DNA of 64,000 nt from Montifringilla adamsi (GCA_017590115.1 JAGGNK010003336.1:868001-932000); one strand, 5' to 3'. Shown: positions 45,960-59,932, counted from the stretch's first letter. Notes: generated by a model from the sequence alone, not told the origin. A program made the numbers and translations.

Positions 45960-48900
45960 CCTACATGAGGTATGAGGTAATGGAGATTTTGCTATATCAT
46001 CTAATAAAAACATTGTTGCTTTAGTGTCAGTTTACACTTTGCTGGCTCCAGATTCCACCTCATCAGATCAATTTTGCTTTCAGCCACCAGGACAGAGTAA
46101 TCCCATAAGCACTGTCTGGACTGCAAGAGCTCTCTTGTCTTCTGATCATCTGTTGCAGGCAATCAATCAGTTCAATCTGCCTGAATGGCTCTGATTTTAC
46201 TTTGCTCTGGAGCTCTGCATTTTCTTCCAGGGGAAAGCATTGGCATGCAATGCCAGGAGCTTTGTGTGTGAAGCCAGAGTGTTCCTGCTCAGCCTTCAGT
46301 CTCATCAGTTAGAGCTGTAGCTGGCCTTTGTTTCTTACAAAACATCTTATAGTCAACTATGATTTAAAATACTAGCATGGCTCCATAGCAAGCAAAAGAA
46401 ATAATTAAATCAGCTGATACCTATCAATATACATTTCAACAGTCATTTCAGACTGCAAGATTCATCTTGTCCTTAAATCAATATTTGAGGGAAATATGAG
46501 CTTTCTAGAGGCTCTAAATCCAATAGAAATACCACCCATCCAGCATCTTAAATTTTTAAAGAATTAACTTCTGTGATTATGTGGCCTAAATATAAAGTTA
46601 AAAAATATTCTTAGGGATGTTTCTTGTGGGTCTTAGCCCACAAAATTGATCAGCATAGGAGAAAACAAGGAGTATCTAACAGTATAGCATTTTGGAGCTG
46701 TTTGCTTCATTGGACATGCCTTTTATCGTGCATCTCTGACAAGCAAGGTTAAAAAAAGCAATACTGAAACTGTAAAACACCTCTCCTCTTATTCACACCT
46801 AATTATACTGTCTGCTCATTGTACTCAGTATCTCAGAGGACCATGGATATTATTGGTGATTTATCATCACCCCATTGACAGTGCTGTGGCATTACTGCAG
46901 AAAAGAAGTCAAATTCAACCTTCAGGTGATACCTCTGAAATTGTGTGCTGGTTAGAATCCATCTAATGGACCTGTTTATGACACAATAATTCCTTTCCAT
47001 TTGGGCTGCATCTGCTCAACTTATCAAATAATTTTTGAGGACTTAGTGCTTTATGTGGTTTAGTCCCCAGGAGCACAGAACAGCACTGCCAGCTGAAGGT
47101 TACCATAGGGAGATACTAAAAAAATAGGATGTTTTTCTCTTCTGAGGGCGAAAGGAAATAATGTGTGTGACAGGCTGGAAGAGGATGGATATATTTGTAA
47201 ACTGTGACAATAAAAGTTAACACTATAGCAGGAATAAATCAAGCATTCAAGCAGCAGCTCTGGCAAATACACACTCCAGCAGTGCTGCACTAGAAGAGTG
47301 AGCTTCCCTATGACAAAGCCATGCCAAATTTAGTGGCTAAGGATACTTTTGTTCCACCTGCCTCTACAAGACTAAAATATAATATTTATTGCTTGTATTG
47401 AACTGCTTCTGCACATCTGCAGTAGGAAACTTCTGGATGCACTTTTGTAAATAATGGATTGTCTAAAGAGGTGGAATTCTTATGGCTCCTGCTCTGCAGC
47501 TGCACAGTTACAAAATCCTGTTTGTTTATTTCTTTCCTTTTCTTTGTCACCTGCCATGCTTTGATCCGGTTACTCCTGAACGGAGCATGGGCGCCCTTTC
47601 TAATCAGACCTTGCAAAGCCTTGTGCAACTTGGCTGAGACTTCACACTCAAGGCCCTTCACCTCAAAATGTCTGATCAGAGTAAATAGCAGAGAGACAAC
47701 ACTTGCTAGATATGTATGTCCTGCCACTAATGATGGTGGGAGCTATTATATGGAGGTCCTCTCTCTGATGCCCTTGATACATATATGGCAGGAGTCATTT
47801 TCACTGCCAGCTTATCTTTCCACTGTCAGACTTTCAGCTTTAATAGGCTCATTAATCATCTGTGTCACTCACTTTCCATTCCTTCCCTGAAGCTGCTCAG
47901 CAAAAGTTCTGCTGCTGTGTTTTGCCAGTACCTCAGTGTTTTGACAAGGGGATGTAAATGCTGCTGTCGAGGGGCTGCTGAACCAGAGAAAGGTTTAATT
48001 GGGTTCAATAAGCATCACAGTCTTTGGATGCTGATGAAGAGCAATAATGTGTTTGCCTCAGAGATGGACCCAGGGGAAAGCAAGTTCTGTTTATCATCTG
48101 GATCAGGCCTTTTCTTGCCCTGGCAGTTTGGGCTATTTCTCCCCGAGCTCCTTTCATTTCCCTTGAGTTAGCTGCCTGCACTATTTCATCCCAGTTTGAC
48201 TGCCCTCATACAGGGTAGAGTGTGACTCCCTCAAGATTGATGGTCATGGATTTCCACCTTTAATTTTCATCCCTGTCTTCGCTTTTGACCTAACAAAAAT
48301 ATATTTACTGGTTCTCAGTTTTCTTTTTGCATTTATAATCAATCATACTCAATGTATTACTTAATCCCAAATCTGGTATTACTAGCTCTCTTTGTGGTGG
48401 GGCCATATTCTAATAGTCTTATATTGGAGCAGAAATCAAACCAGCAGTGTTAGCATTTCCAGCTTCAACATTTTGGGGGGGGGTTAAGAATACCAATATT
48501 TTTACCCCCTCTTTTTGAACTATTTTAATCTCATTTACCTTGATATACACCCTAGTTAATTACATTTCCATTGTTTGGGGTTTTTTGGTTAGTATTCTAT
48601 TGCACCTTTATTTTTTAATATTTTGTAAATATCTGAAGAAGAATAAAAACCTTCTGAGCTTTACAGTCACTTCTCAATTCTCCTTCTAACCCTTCTTCCT
48701 AACACTGAAGCACGAAGCTTCATGATAAAGAGAATATTACATTGAAAAAGATCCCACTAGAAATCATGGATTGATTTTAAAGCATCAGGTCTCGTCAATT
48801 ATTGCTCACATATCTGAAATCTGAATGAGGACTGAAAGTCCTTAAGTCAGGCCTTGCAGTATCCACATTTTAGTTACTGATCCCAGGCCTGGAGTAGAGG

Positions 48901-51836
48901 TTTAAATGCCTCAGTTCACAGGCATGACCTCACACAGGACACAGGATGACAGAAAGCTTTGGGTCCTCTCCAAAACAGCCACAACAAACTTCAGACATCC
49001 AGAGAAACCTGGATAATCCTGGGTACAGGGAGTTTATTAAAGGCTTTAGGGAGTTGCCTTAATTTAGGATGCAGAGCCCAGAAATTCCTTGAGAATAAAG
49101 ATACCTGTATCTCTTTCCTTCCCTCCCCTGAGAGATTAAAGCAGAAAGAGCTTTCCCACACACTGCCTGAGGTGTAAAAGCAGCCAGATAAACACACTGA
49201 TGATCTGGGAGAGCTCTGAGGAGAGTGCCCAAACACCACTGAGGCTACTGTGGTGGTGACACCCTGGAAAAACAGATATCTGAACAGATAATGCTCCAAA
49301 ATGCAGCAGCTTAGGGACAAAGACAAGGAATATCACAGCTTTTAGGGCATTTCTGTAGAAGACAGAAGTCCCTATTAAATTTCTAGTTAAGGCTAAGCCT
49401 CAGCTGAAGGAGAGAGGAGAACCAGAGAAGAGAAGGAGTGAAGAAAACCACAATCCATCCAGCCCTTACATTGTTGTGACAAACAAATGTCTAGGTCCTG
49501 CAAGTTCTGAGTTTAAGCTCTGATTACAGTAAAATCAGCAGGAAAATACCTCAAAAGCCTGGCTTAATTAACTGATCTGTTCTAACTAGAAAACCAGTTT
49601 ATCAGCCTTTGGAAAACAGCACCAACCTACTCCACTTGGCCTCTAGAGAAGTGTTGAATTTTGTGTAATCCCAGCTCATTCATCTTCTACAGGATTTTTA
49701 ATTCATGGCTTCTAAAGGTGTCATTTGGTTCTGTCAAAAGCATCCTAAACTCCCTGCATTTTGCGTGGGTTGAAGTTTCTGCCGAAGCTGATGAGTTTTT
49801 GAAGATTTAAGCAATGCTCACTGTCTGTACATGCATTCAAATAAGCATTAGCAACGTAAAACTGAAGTGTCAAACACTTCCAAGCAGTGAATGCTTCATT
49901 TCAGCCATAAATATATGTTGTCAGAGGTCATTAACTTTCCTATTGTAATAGATTAAGCAGTTTTCTCTATACTCTGAGAGCTGACAGCATCTCTGTAATC
50001 TCTGAGGGGTTCTGGAGTCCTCACAGGAACATTTAGGGAACTACTGGAGCAGTGGGGTGGTCCAGAGGCACTTCAATCTTTAGGTCAGGAGTTTCGTACC
50101 TCATTTTTTAAAAAGTGCTTCACTGCCATGAGATGGAAGAGCTGTGAGCTGATGTTTCTCAGTGTTCTCCAACTTTCAAACACTTAAATACTCCCTTCCC
50201 ATTCATCTTTCTTCTCATGACTGTTGACTGGTTTAAGAACTCCCACTTCTCCTAAAAGCTGAAAGAGAAGAGACATTGTTCAGTGCCCAGAATCATCACT
50301 GTGGATATGGGTTTGCTTGAGGAAATGTGTGACAACAGAGGCTCAGGGATAAGCACGACCGTGAACAAACACGAGACATTTCAACAGATTTGTTAAGGAA
50401 AATAGAGTTACATACACAAGGCACCCTGTATTTATAATAAATATGCATTATAATGGCCTTGGTTCCATACATGAGAAAGCAAATATAAAGGAAAAGCTAA
50501 TTAAAAAAAAAAAAAGAGAATTAAAACCAAACTAGTGAGATCCAGCTTCTTCTCATCAGCTTTCAGTCTTTTCCCAAATCAGCACTAATTCAGGGATTCC
50601 TTGGGGGAAGATGAGAGTTTAAAGTATTCAAGACAAATTCCCTCTTATGCTGCCTTCAACTGTGTTCAGAAAGAATTGGCACTCTAGAAATGTGCAGTTC
50701 ACAGAGTATATTTTTCATTAGTGGGAGAATTTAGAGGAATGAGAAAAAAACACATTGACTATTCAATGGACAGTCAGGAAAGAGAAAAAAAGTAGCCAGG
50801 AGAAAAAAATCCAGATTGGGTGTCAGGTTTTTGTTAGCCAGCTGGCAAAAGAGCAGCAGGAAGAATAAGATGAATATTACTAGAATGTGTTCTAATAAAT
50901 ATTCCTTTGATTTATTTTTTAATTCAAGCTAAGTCTTTTACAGCTGCATGAACTATTTTGTTTGACTGAGCTTGACATGATCTGTGTGGTTAATGATGTA
51001 TATTTTCATCATAAGTGCCTCTTAATATGTGCTGTGTTTGAAAGAATTGAGACAGCACCTCTTGTTTTCTCAAATTCTTAAGCAGGAGGGATGTGAGCAT
51101 TCCCTAAATCACTCCAAATTAATTCCATAAGTTTTACAAGCCATTTACAGTAGCCAATAAATACCTGCCATGGTGGGAATGCAGCACTTGGCCAGCTTTT
51201 GATGCTTTACAACAAAGGGCCCTATACTTTATAAATACCCTCAGTGAGGGGTGTAAGACTGGCAATATCAGGGTGGAATAATTCACCTTATTTAATTACA
51301 CTGGCAGCAGAAATTGGAGTTGAAAAGAATCTGGTGTCTTAACTTTCCAGGAGTCTTTTAAATTTAAAAGACCCAGCAGATGCTGGTGTCAGGGTAAATT
51401 TCTGGTAAATTTGAATCAATCCTTAAAGTAGCTGTAGCTTGGTTTAGCAGAACACCTCTTTTTTTTATCATTTGAATTCCAAATGAAATGGTAGTGAGGC
51501 AAGAGCCATACCAGTTTCCTCCCGTTTGAAATGGCAAATATTTCCATTTTTGTTAAAGGCAGTATGTAAAAAAATGAAATAATAAAAAATAAAGTGGTAT
51601 TCCTTCAACTGCTAGGCTCCTCCCCTGAAAAAGCAGAATTGTGCTGCTAATCAGATAATCTTGGGGAATAACTGAGCAATGTGTCAACCACGAGAGGAAA
51701 TAAAACGAACAGCTGCAATTGGATTATGCATTCTTCTCATTATCCAGATTCGAATGCCTGATGAACACGGTGTGTGCAATGAAAGGATGGCAATGCTGCA
51801 TATAAAGCAGCAAATCAAAGCGTCTGCGTTCAGACG
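45960..51836. other. Unannotated unique DNA
   Basis: Nearly 6 kb without a recognised repeat. A run of about 10 G lies near 48475. A region at 47560-47890 has mixed composition and an open frame of 143 codons from 47459 (plus strand). It looks less decayed than its surroundings and could be a conserved noncoding element, but nothing in the sequence alone proves this. A poly-A tract lies near 50503-50516. Confidence 0.5.
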
Positions 51837-51972
51837 ATGCTGGACCGAGCCTGCAGGCACAGCCCCGGGCCGGGGCTGCTCAGGGAGCTGCTGCTCCTCC
51901 CGGAGCCCGGGGACACCTCCGTGTCCCAGGCAGCTCCTCCCGGTGCTCTGCTGCTCCGGGGAAGGGAATAAA
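51837..51972. other. GC-rich patch with clustered CpG
   Basis: About 135 bases of strongly G+C-rich sequence in an AT-rich setting, including GCCCCGGGCCGGGGCTGC and CTCCCGGAGCCCGGGGACAC. Several CpGs are retained. It may be a small regulatory island or a GC-rich repeat remnant that I cannot name. Confidence 0.45.
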
Positions 51973-54000
51973 TGATTGCAGCTGACATCCCTCTTCATGC
52001 CTGGCCAGCTCTTCTGATCATTAGTAAGCAGTGGTGTGGAGCCAATTCTGTGCCCATTCTCTGCCAATTCCTTCGCAGGAGGAGTATCTGGAAAGCAGAG
52101 TCAGGATCTTGTGCTGCTGCTGGAGCTGAGCTCGGGCAGGCATTAGCCAGTGGAGGAGAAACTCTGCTTGGCTGGATAAAGAAATAATATCTCCAGTAGA
52201 GAGGAGAGGGCATGTCATTGCCATGAGAATTGCTGTTCATATTGCTCTCCATAGAGCTACAAAGCTCTGTGAGCTGAGACAATAATGTGGGAGTGCTGTT
52301 CTTGGGTGACTGGGAGAAAATCTTAATTTATCTCCCGAGATTATCACCTGTGTATCAATGTGGGTAATCCAGAAGGTTGAGGGGGATTTTTTACACTCTG
52401 CCTTCCCTTAGGGTGCAGCTGTGAACTTGGATCCCTCGGTGTTTGACAGAGAGACATCATTACAACCTCTCATCACTGAGATCATCCTTCATGAGTATTT
52501 ACTAGGACTGACAGAATAATACTCCTGAGAAAAGTACAAACTCTCTTCTAACCTCAGGAGCAAAAACAAGCAGTTGTCATTGCAAGACATTAAATTTTTC
52601 CAATTAAAAAAAAAAAAAAAAAAAAGTACAAAAATCCTAAGCACCAGTTATTGGCAAGGAATAAAATCTCTTTGGTTTGCTTTGGTTTGCTACATTAGTT
52701 TAATGTAGAGAAAGACAACAATTAAAGCTATGGTAAAGAGCAACTTCTAACACTATTTCTAGCTATCTAAATACATTGAATACAGAATAAATACACCTAA
52801 ATTCAGAAAAAATTAGCCCTTTTCCTTCTTTTGCTCAACAGAAAAGTGCTGCTGAAACTTCAGGAGTGTTTTGTGCTGAAATTGGAACTAACACACACAA
52901 ATAACCTGCAGCCAACAGAAGTATTTTCTTTCAGATTAGAAGACATAAGGTAAGAGATATAATGCACATAATCTGTGCACAGAGGAAAGCAAATGCCCTA
53001 AAAACTAAGACACAAAAATTAAATAACGTACCTTGTCTTACCACAAATCACCCAAGACTTCCACAGGTGTACAACCTCATTCAGTCACATGAAAAATGTC
53101 ACCAAGATGTCAAAAAGCTGCCTTTCCTTCTGAAAAAGTCAGGAAAATTACCTCATATTAAGAGCAAGTAATAAATAGGAATTTCCTAATAAATGCAGCA
53201 GTTTTCTATTATTGGATAATATAAGAATTTGAGATTATTCCTAGGTTGTACTGGCACATATTTATGATATTGAAGGCTACACCCCCATTGGTTTAGTTGT
53301 TGTTATTTGCTACTGGTCATCCTTCCAAGAAATAGTACAGTTATGCTTTTCTTGAACTCTAATCCCTGCAGTAGAACAGCTGCTAGGTTTTCTGGGCTCA
53401 AAAGTAAAATGTGTGCTCCCACATCCCGTGGAAGTCAGCTGAAATAAAGTGCTTTTTATGAAGAACTGTATCCCTGTTCTCTCTGGTTTATTATTTTCTG
53501 ATCCTCAGTAGAAAAAGGCAGCCAGCCTGGAAATACTCATTTGTTGTTTATCTGTAAAATGGTGCCATTGTATCCTTTATATTTTCCTCAATATGCAGAT
53601 CAGTATACAGATGATGCTGTCAGGTTTGGGCTCTTTCCTAAAGCCAACAGAAATAGCTCAAAACTTTGCTGCCAAGTGACTCATATCTATACAGAAACAA
53701 CATTCAGGAACATGAAACCACACCGAGAATTGGGTAGTTTGACTAATAAGTGAACTGTACAAGAATACATCTCTTACAGCAGTTGTTTCTTGCTAAGACA
53801 CCCATTTCTTCTTTGCTTGAATTATTTTCCTCACTGAAAGATGCCTCAGCCCCAAAGCCTTCTGCTACAGACGAACATCACTGCAGTCAGCAGAGCTGAG
53901 CCTGTCTCAAGGCTTTGGACTGATTAAATATTTGGTAACTTAAGTTAATAATGAAAAACCTGTTCTGGATTAGAGCTTAGTATCAAACACATGGACATGG
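51973..54000. other. Unannotated unique DNA
   Basis: A poly-A tract lies near 52605-52625 and a short CTTTGGTTTG tandem near 52674-52692. Frames are under 100 codons. No repeat family is recognised. Confidence 0.55.
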
Positions 54001-54466
54001 TGATGCCTCAGGTTTTAGCTTCTATATTTTTCAGTTTCTGTGCTGCCAAAGCACAAAACTGTGTGGGTCTGGGCTTCATATTAGGGATGGTGAGCTCTCT
54101 GCACAGAGAAGGGAGACAAAACAATTCCTGCTCTAGCTGGGGACCAAGGACAAATGATCCAAATCTCAGGCCCAAGAGCACAAACAATGTGGACGGAAGA
54201 GAGAAGAACAAGCAGGATGGGACTGCATGGGCTAAAGCTGGAATTGGACAATTTACTCCAATATGCAAATGGAGCAGAACTGATCCCAGGGAGAGACCCC
54301 GTGAGCGCTCGTGCATTTTGTGACCATTTTGGTTCATCTTGGGTGCAGCCCTGGCTTGGCTCTTGTGCTGCCCAAGGTGGATCCATTGAGGCATTTTAGT
54401 AAAAATCTACTTTATTCTGTAGCTCCATCAACCCTCCGTTCTAAGACAAGCCTTCATAAGGCATCA
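54001..54466 (+). mobile_element. Solo LTR (TGATGCC family), plus orientation
   Basis: 466 bases bounded by TGATGCC (54001-54007) and GGCATCA (54460-54466). The element is the reverse complement, with moderate divergence, of 27104-27564. In sense order there is an ATGCAAAT octamer (54263-54270), a degenerate promoter region, and a TTTTAGTAAAAATCTACTTT segment near 54400. I recognise that last segment as the decayed polyadenylation region of the family. The flanks are ATGG and GTGG, possibly a 4-base target duplication with one mismatch. The minus-strand frames across it (54008-54394) are not retained retroviral proteins. Confidence 0.87.
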
Positions 54467-56618
54467 GTGGTCAGGCAGAAGTTTCTCCATATGATGGACT
54501 GAGAAGAAACACCTTGCTGGTACACCATACTGGTGCCAGTTATAATCCTGATGTACTTTAAAAAGCAACATAAGTGAATAAACTTTCCAAACTTGCAGAG
54601 ATTTACAAAGACAAATATCCACATGCAAGAAGTATTCGCTTTATGAGGCCCGAGAGACTTGCTTTTATGGGTAAGCATTCGTTAAGCAAATTGCCAGCTA
54701 CTTTATCCAGGTGCACAGAGCAGCCACATAAAGGAAGAGAATTGGTTTCTGAAAGCAGAGCAGAGCTGCTGAAGTAATGCCAAACAAGGAAGGGGCAACC
54801 CCATCCGGCAGAGTAAGCAAAGGATGCCATGGATCCATAAGCAAGTAACTAAGCCACCCACACGCTGCAGAGTCTGCCAAGACAGATGGTGCTACTTGTG
54901 AAATATCTTCAGATGTTCCTCAGAGTTTACAGCTTATATTTTATGGTGGAAATAAATGAAAAAAAGAAAAAAAAAAGTAGTCTTTTATTCCTTAGATTTT
55001 ATTGGCTACAAATGTTATGTTATGTCCTTTTAAATCAGCCTACAGAAAGATCTGCTCTTAATTAAACTCTTTAAATAATTGGTGGATTTTAACTTGCCTG
55101 TGGAGGTTTGATCTTCAGCCTCGTAATTCAATCTCAAAGGCTTAATCCCCATTTAGTTTAGTTAATCATTTGTGTAGGCAAATGCCCAATTAGGAGCTCT
55201 CCATATCTTTTGGGCCTGTTCAAGCTCAAAATACCTGTGCTAAATAAAAACACTTACAAAAACTGTGGGGTTTTAAACTGCCTTAATGGTGTTTGACATC
55301 CTGCTTCTAAAAGATTATATTGTGGCATTTATATTTTAGATGTCACTGGAGCAGCTACCTGTGCTTGCCTTCCCAGTTTGGGGATATGAGTAAAGAGGGC
55401 AGTGGGGTCTGCAGACCACTTGGAACTTGGAAGTTGTAGGATATTTTCTCAATAATGAGTTTCTTTACTTCCACTTGTTTATACTGTACAGTTCTCTTTA
55501 AGATAATTTTGTTTAATTGTCAGGTCACTGGCATTCATGTGACTAAGTTTTATAAGCACAAGAGGAAAAGAACAGACCTTTTGATATCATCTGGTTGTTG
55601 GGTTTTTTGGTTTTTTTTTCAGAAAATGCAATATTTAGCAAGCAGACAATTCTAAGAGTACATTACAAAAGAGGATTTCACCCAGACAGGCTCTCAGCTT
55701 CAACAGAAACACTCACTTTTCTTGCAAGACACTCAGTAGGAACTTGCAGGAGTCCCCCAAAACAGCAAGTACCAAAAGGCAGGTGAGATGATGCCACGAA
55801 GCAGGACAATCCCACATTGTGTCCATGGGGAGGCAGCCCCTGAGCAGGGCAGGAGCTGCTGCCAGTCCAGAGGGAAGTGCAGAGTCACCCACAGGTGACA
55901 GAGCTGCTGAGTCCCCTCTCGGAGCCCTGGGGACACAGAAAGGGCTCTGCTGGAGCTCTCAGTGCCCACCAGTGTTTGTAGGGGATCTGGAGGACTGGTC
56001 AAAGCTGACAATAAACCCTTATGGTCTCCAAATTGTTTTCCTTGTTTTCAATTCACGTTTTTTCTCATCAGAATCTCTCCCCATCTCGCCTTTTGTCAGC
56101 ACTCAGTTCAAGTTATTAACAGCATTCAGTAGAGGGAAAAAAGGCACAGAGCTATCACTTAACTTCATCCTGGCATTACCATTCTGTACCAGTTATTTTG
56201 GTTTAGAAACCCACACACATTCATCACAATCATACTCATTTTTCCACCAAAGATGAGGTCTACAAAGATGAGGAGCTACTATTTTTCAGCTTGTGTGCAC
56301 TAAACCTGTGTCTATTCTGTGCTAAAATTATGGTTTTTAATCTCATAATCACTGATGAACAGTCTGAAAGCTTTATGTCAGCACACTTTGATGAAAAATA
56401 TGTATATAAAGTTACTCGTATTTCGTGGCTTTTTGTTACTGTTCCTTTTAAAATCAGCTCAAGATCTCTTACATCCCCCATCTGGAACAGTTATAGATAT
56501 ATTTAAGAGCTGAAAACTGACATTTCAAAGTTCAGCTCAGTCAGCTTTTAAACCATCCAAAGAACATCTTTTTCTCTTATTCCCATTCTGAAGAGTCTGT
56601 TGGTTTTTTAAATAGTAC

Positions 56619-56649
<31 letters not shown>

Positions 56650-59440
56650 TTTTAAGGCATTGCAATTTGAAAACCAACAGTACACTGAATATTGTTCTAT
56701 TTTATGTTTGTGGGAAGACTGACATGAAAGGAGCAATCTGCTTTTGTGTTTCCATCCCACTGGAGCCCACTGGAATCTCCTCTCTGAGAGCCTCCAGTGA
56801 CCAGCTACCACAGCATTCACTGTCCAGCACAAGGATAACCTGGCCTTCCTTCCCACACTCTTTAGTCCCACTCTTCCTGAGCAATCAGAATGAAAAATTA
56901 AGAATAAAATGAACGAATGAACAAATTAAAAATACAGTAATCCAGCAAGTATTTTGAAAGGATTAGTCCCAAGGCCCAATTCCTATTTTATGGTCATTTA
57001 GCCTGTCTCCCCAGAGCTCAACCATCTGACAGGAGCTTGGGGAGCCATCCAGCTGTTTCCAGTCCCCAGCTACCACAAGAATTTTTCCTTTGTCCTCCTT
57101 TTCAGCAGGTAGCTGAGCTAAACTCTCAGCAGGATTGATGCCTGTATCAAGACAGGGTTAATTAGTCCTCCTCATTAACCTGTTATGAGCCAATGCAGCA
57201 CTGAGAGGACCCCATCTCCATGGGCTTTTATCTGTCTGACCAGCAAAAATCTGTGTAAGTTCCACCCTAACAAATCTCTTTGGCACACTCAGCCAGCCAC
57301 AGAGGTGCTGCTCAGAGGGTTCAAACACAACTTTGGAATATTGGGGGCTGGTTTCACCTCCTTCAAAGGAGGAAGGATTGCTTGAGAATCAGGATCCATA
57401 CCCAGTCCCTGCTTAATGATTTCTCCTCATGAAAGATGGGTGTAAGTCAGCACTTGCTCTGCTAGGAGATAAATTCACTCTCCTGAGCACTTGTGGGCAT
57501 CCATGGAGCTGTTTCACTTTCAAGGAGAGAAAGTATTCAAACCATGAGGCAGGCTTAAACACATTTCAACTTTCTCCCCTCCCACTGCAATTCAGTCAGC
57601 TCTGTCTTGTACATCCTTGTATATCTTCTTTTCCAAATAGCATATGGAACCTTATCCACCAGCCTGTGCATGAGCCTGCTTTGTTTGCCATGTGCTTCAG
57701 TTTAAAGGAGGCTGGAATTTTCCCTGACACTTTAGGTGCAATGATCAGGACTGTGTATGAGCCCTGCCAGAGTGTTACACAGAGCCCCTCTCCCTGTGCA
57801 AGGTCACATATGTACAAACAGAACTGTCTCTGTGAATGCTTCAATATGTTAACCAAGGAAATATTTCAGCTAATTAATTCAGACAGAATCGCTTGGAAAA
57901 ATCAAATATTCCTTATTGCAGGAAGCTGAGGGGCTCTATGGAGGTCTGGATGTTGGCAAGCAGAAACAATTTTATATCTTTAAATGGTACTGGAAAGGGC
58001 AAATTGACAGTCTGGAGATGTCACTTCATCTACAGAAAGAGATATGAAAGGTTCCCTATGATCTGACTAGCACCAGAGCTGGGGTGAAAGGACACCGAGT
58101 CATTTTTCAAGGCAGGAATAAATCAGCTGCATTCTGCTTACATTTATTACCTACCTGCACATATTCCCAGAACTGGGCTTGCTTTTGCCCTCTCTTGCTA
58201 TGGCCATTAGTTCACTTGTTCACTGATGAACCCCCTCACATTTGAGGTCCTTTTTACCACTTCCTTATAAAAATTATTGGCTAATTACTGCCTAAATGAC
58301 TGTATTGATTTCAGGACCTGTCTAAGCAAAAACCCAACAAGCAGCTTCAGGAACACAAAATTTCCTCAATGCTTTGATTGCTCAGACAGTATTTCCTCAG
58401 CCTTTTTTCTCCTGACAGTCCTAATAAAAGCTGTTATCTCTGATTTATTTGGAGGTATGAGCAATATCACCTGTTTTCAATGCAGCTCCTATAAGGCAAG
58501 ATGCAGGAAGTTATTCCCAGTACCAATCACTCTGATGGAGCATCCCTTTATCCAAAATCAGAACAATACATTCAGAAAAAGGCTATTAAATGTACCCCCC
58601 AGCAAGGGCTGCATTTGTTTACTGTGCCTTCCTTAGTCCATGGAAGTAACTGCCTTGAAGAACAGACAGTGAGACTTCTCCTAAAAGCAGTGAAAACCAC
58701 CCAAAAATCTGCAAAAGAAATGAAGTATGTTAAAGCTTTAAAGCAAAAAAAAAAAAAATATATCTTAAAAGGCTAAATGCTGTTTCCATGAAGAATCTCA
58801 GTTAATTTTCACTAAAAGCAGCTCCAAATCTTTAAAAGTAGGAAAAGAATATCTGTTTCAGCAGCCACATGCTTTCAGTAGATTACTTCTCTCTGTCTCA
58901 GAGATACAACTTTTATTTTGGCAACATCTTGTAATGCGTGGTGAAAAAAAAAAATTTACCTTTCAATTTTAGTCACAGAACTTTATAACTGTGACTCAAG
59001 ATAACTTTAAAACATAACATCTTTTTTCAGGCCTTTGGTAACACAAGTTACAAAGATTCACATTTGGAATTTATTTTATTATATTTTGTAATTATGCAAA
59101 TGATGTGGCACATCAGCATTAATCATACTAAATGAAGCTATCTGTTTCAGTTTGAAACACTGAATAATTATTCATTAAGAATGATAGGCAAAGAAGCTTA
59201 AATCAAATAAACTTGCACTTTAGAGAAGCAGCTTGCAAAAATATTCTTTGGGAGGGTCGATTTCATTTATTTGGGGGGAAGCATGTGGGCACAAATATTT
59301 AAAACCAGATATTATTGGTGAGAAATGTTGTAAAAATGTCCTTCAAATCAATGCATATTTATAAATCTCTAGTTACACAGAGGAAGCTCAAGCATAAACA
59401 TCAGTTCTTTCTCTACATTTGGGGAAGCAGAGGAGTTGGC
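54467..59440. other. Unannotated unique DNA
   Basis: About 5 kb of unique sequence with A or T runs near 54957-54976, 56619-56654 and 58746-58759. A GC-richer patch at 55800-55990 is not identified. The frame at 57429-57929 (166 codons, plus strand) has no recognisable domain and is compatible with chance. Confidence 0.5.
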
Positions 59441-59512
59441 ACGTGTCCTTTGACGGGCCAGCAGCAGCATGGAGCTGGTTTGTGTGTGAGGAGGTGTCCT
59501 TTGATGGCTCAG
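59441..59512. repeat. Left flank unit of 50-bp minisatellite
   Basis: This single diverged unit contains GTGTCCTTTGACGGGCCAGC and CATGGAGCTGGTTTGTGTGT, clearly the same unit as the array beyond the LTR at 59933. It ends at GATGGCTCAG, immediately against the LTR, so the LTR split the array. Confidence 0.9.
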
Positions 59513-59932
59513 TATTGCATTTGTGGGGTTCCCAGACGAAGGAAGGAATGATGAATCTGACTCCATGTTCTCAGAAGGGTAATTTATTTTTCTATGATAC
59601 TATATTATATTAAAGAATACTATACTAAACTATACTAAGGAATACAGAAAGGATACTTACAGAAGGCTAGAAAGATAATAATGAAACTTGTGATTCTTTC
59701 TCCAGAGTCTGATACAGCTTGACTCTGCTTGGCCAATGAGTGAAAACAATTGACATGGAACCAATGAAACAACCACCAGCTGGAAAAAAAATCTCCAAAC
59801 ACATTCCAAAGGAGCAAAACACAGGAGAAGCAAATCAGATGATTATTGTTTTCATTTTTCTCTGAGGCTTCTCAGCTTCCCAGGAGAAGAATCCCAGGCA
59901 AAGGGATTTTTCCAGAAAATATGACAATGACA
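59513..59932 (-). mobile_element. Solo LTR, class II-like, minus orientation, inside minisatellite
   Basis: 420 bases whose reverse complement matches 63416-63832 along its whole length. On the minus strand it starts TGTCATTGTCATATTTTCTG and ends in CAAATGCAATA, a decayed CA end. AATAAA lies at 59583-59588 on the minus strand. The flanks GCTCAG (59507-59512) and GCCCAG (59933-59938) are a 6-base target duplication with one mismatch, fitting a class II (ERVK-like) retrovirus. No internal genes remain. Confidence 0.9.

Noticed and set aside
53390..53480. Possible LTR 3' part (GAAATAAAGTGC then a CT-rich stretch)
   Set aside because: A single AATAAA in AT-rich DNA is not enough, and no element boundaries were visible.
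54008..54394. Minus-strand 128-codon frame that might be read as a retroviral protein
   Set aside because: It is entirely inside a solo LTR, antisense to it, and resembles no retroviral gene.
57429..57929. Plus-strand open frame of 166 codons
   Set aside because: No recognisable product. Its amino-acid composition is that of random translation, and there is no supporting context.
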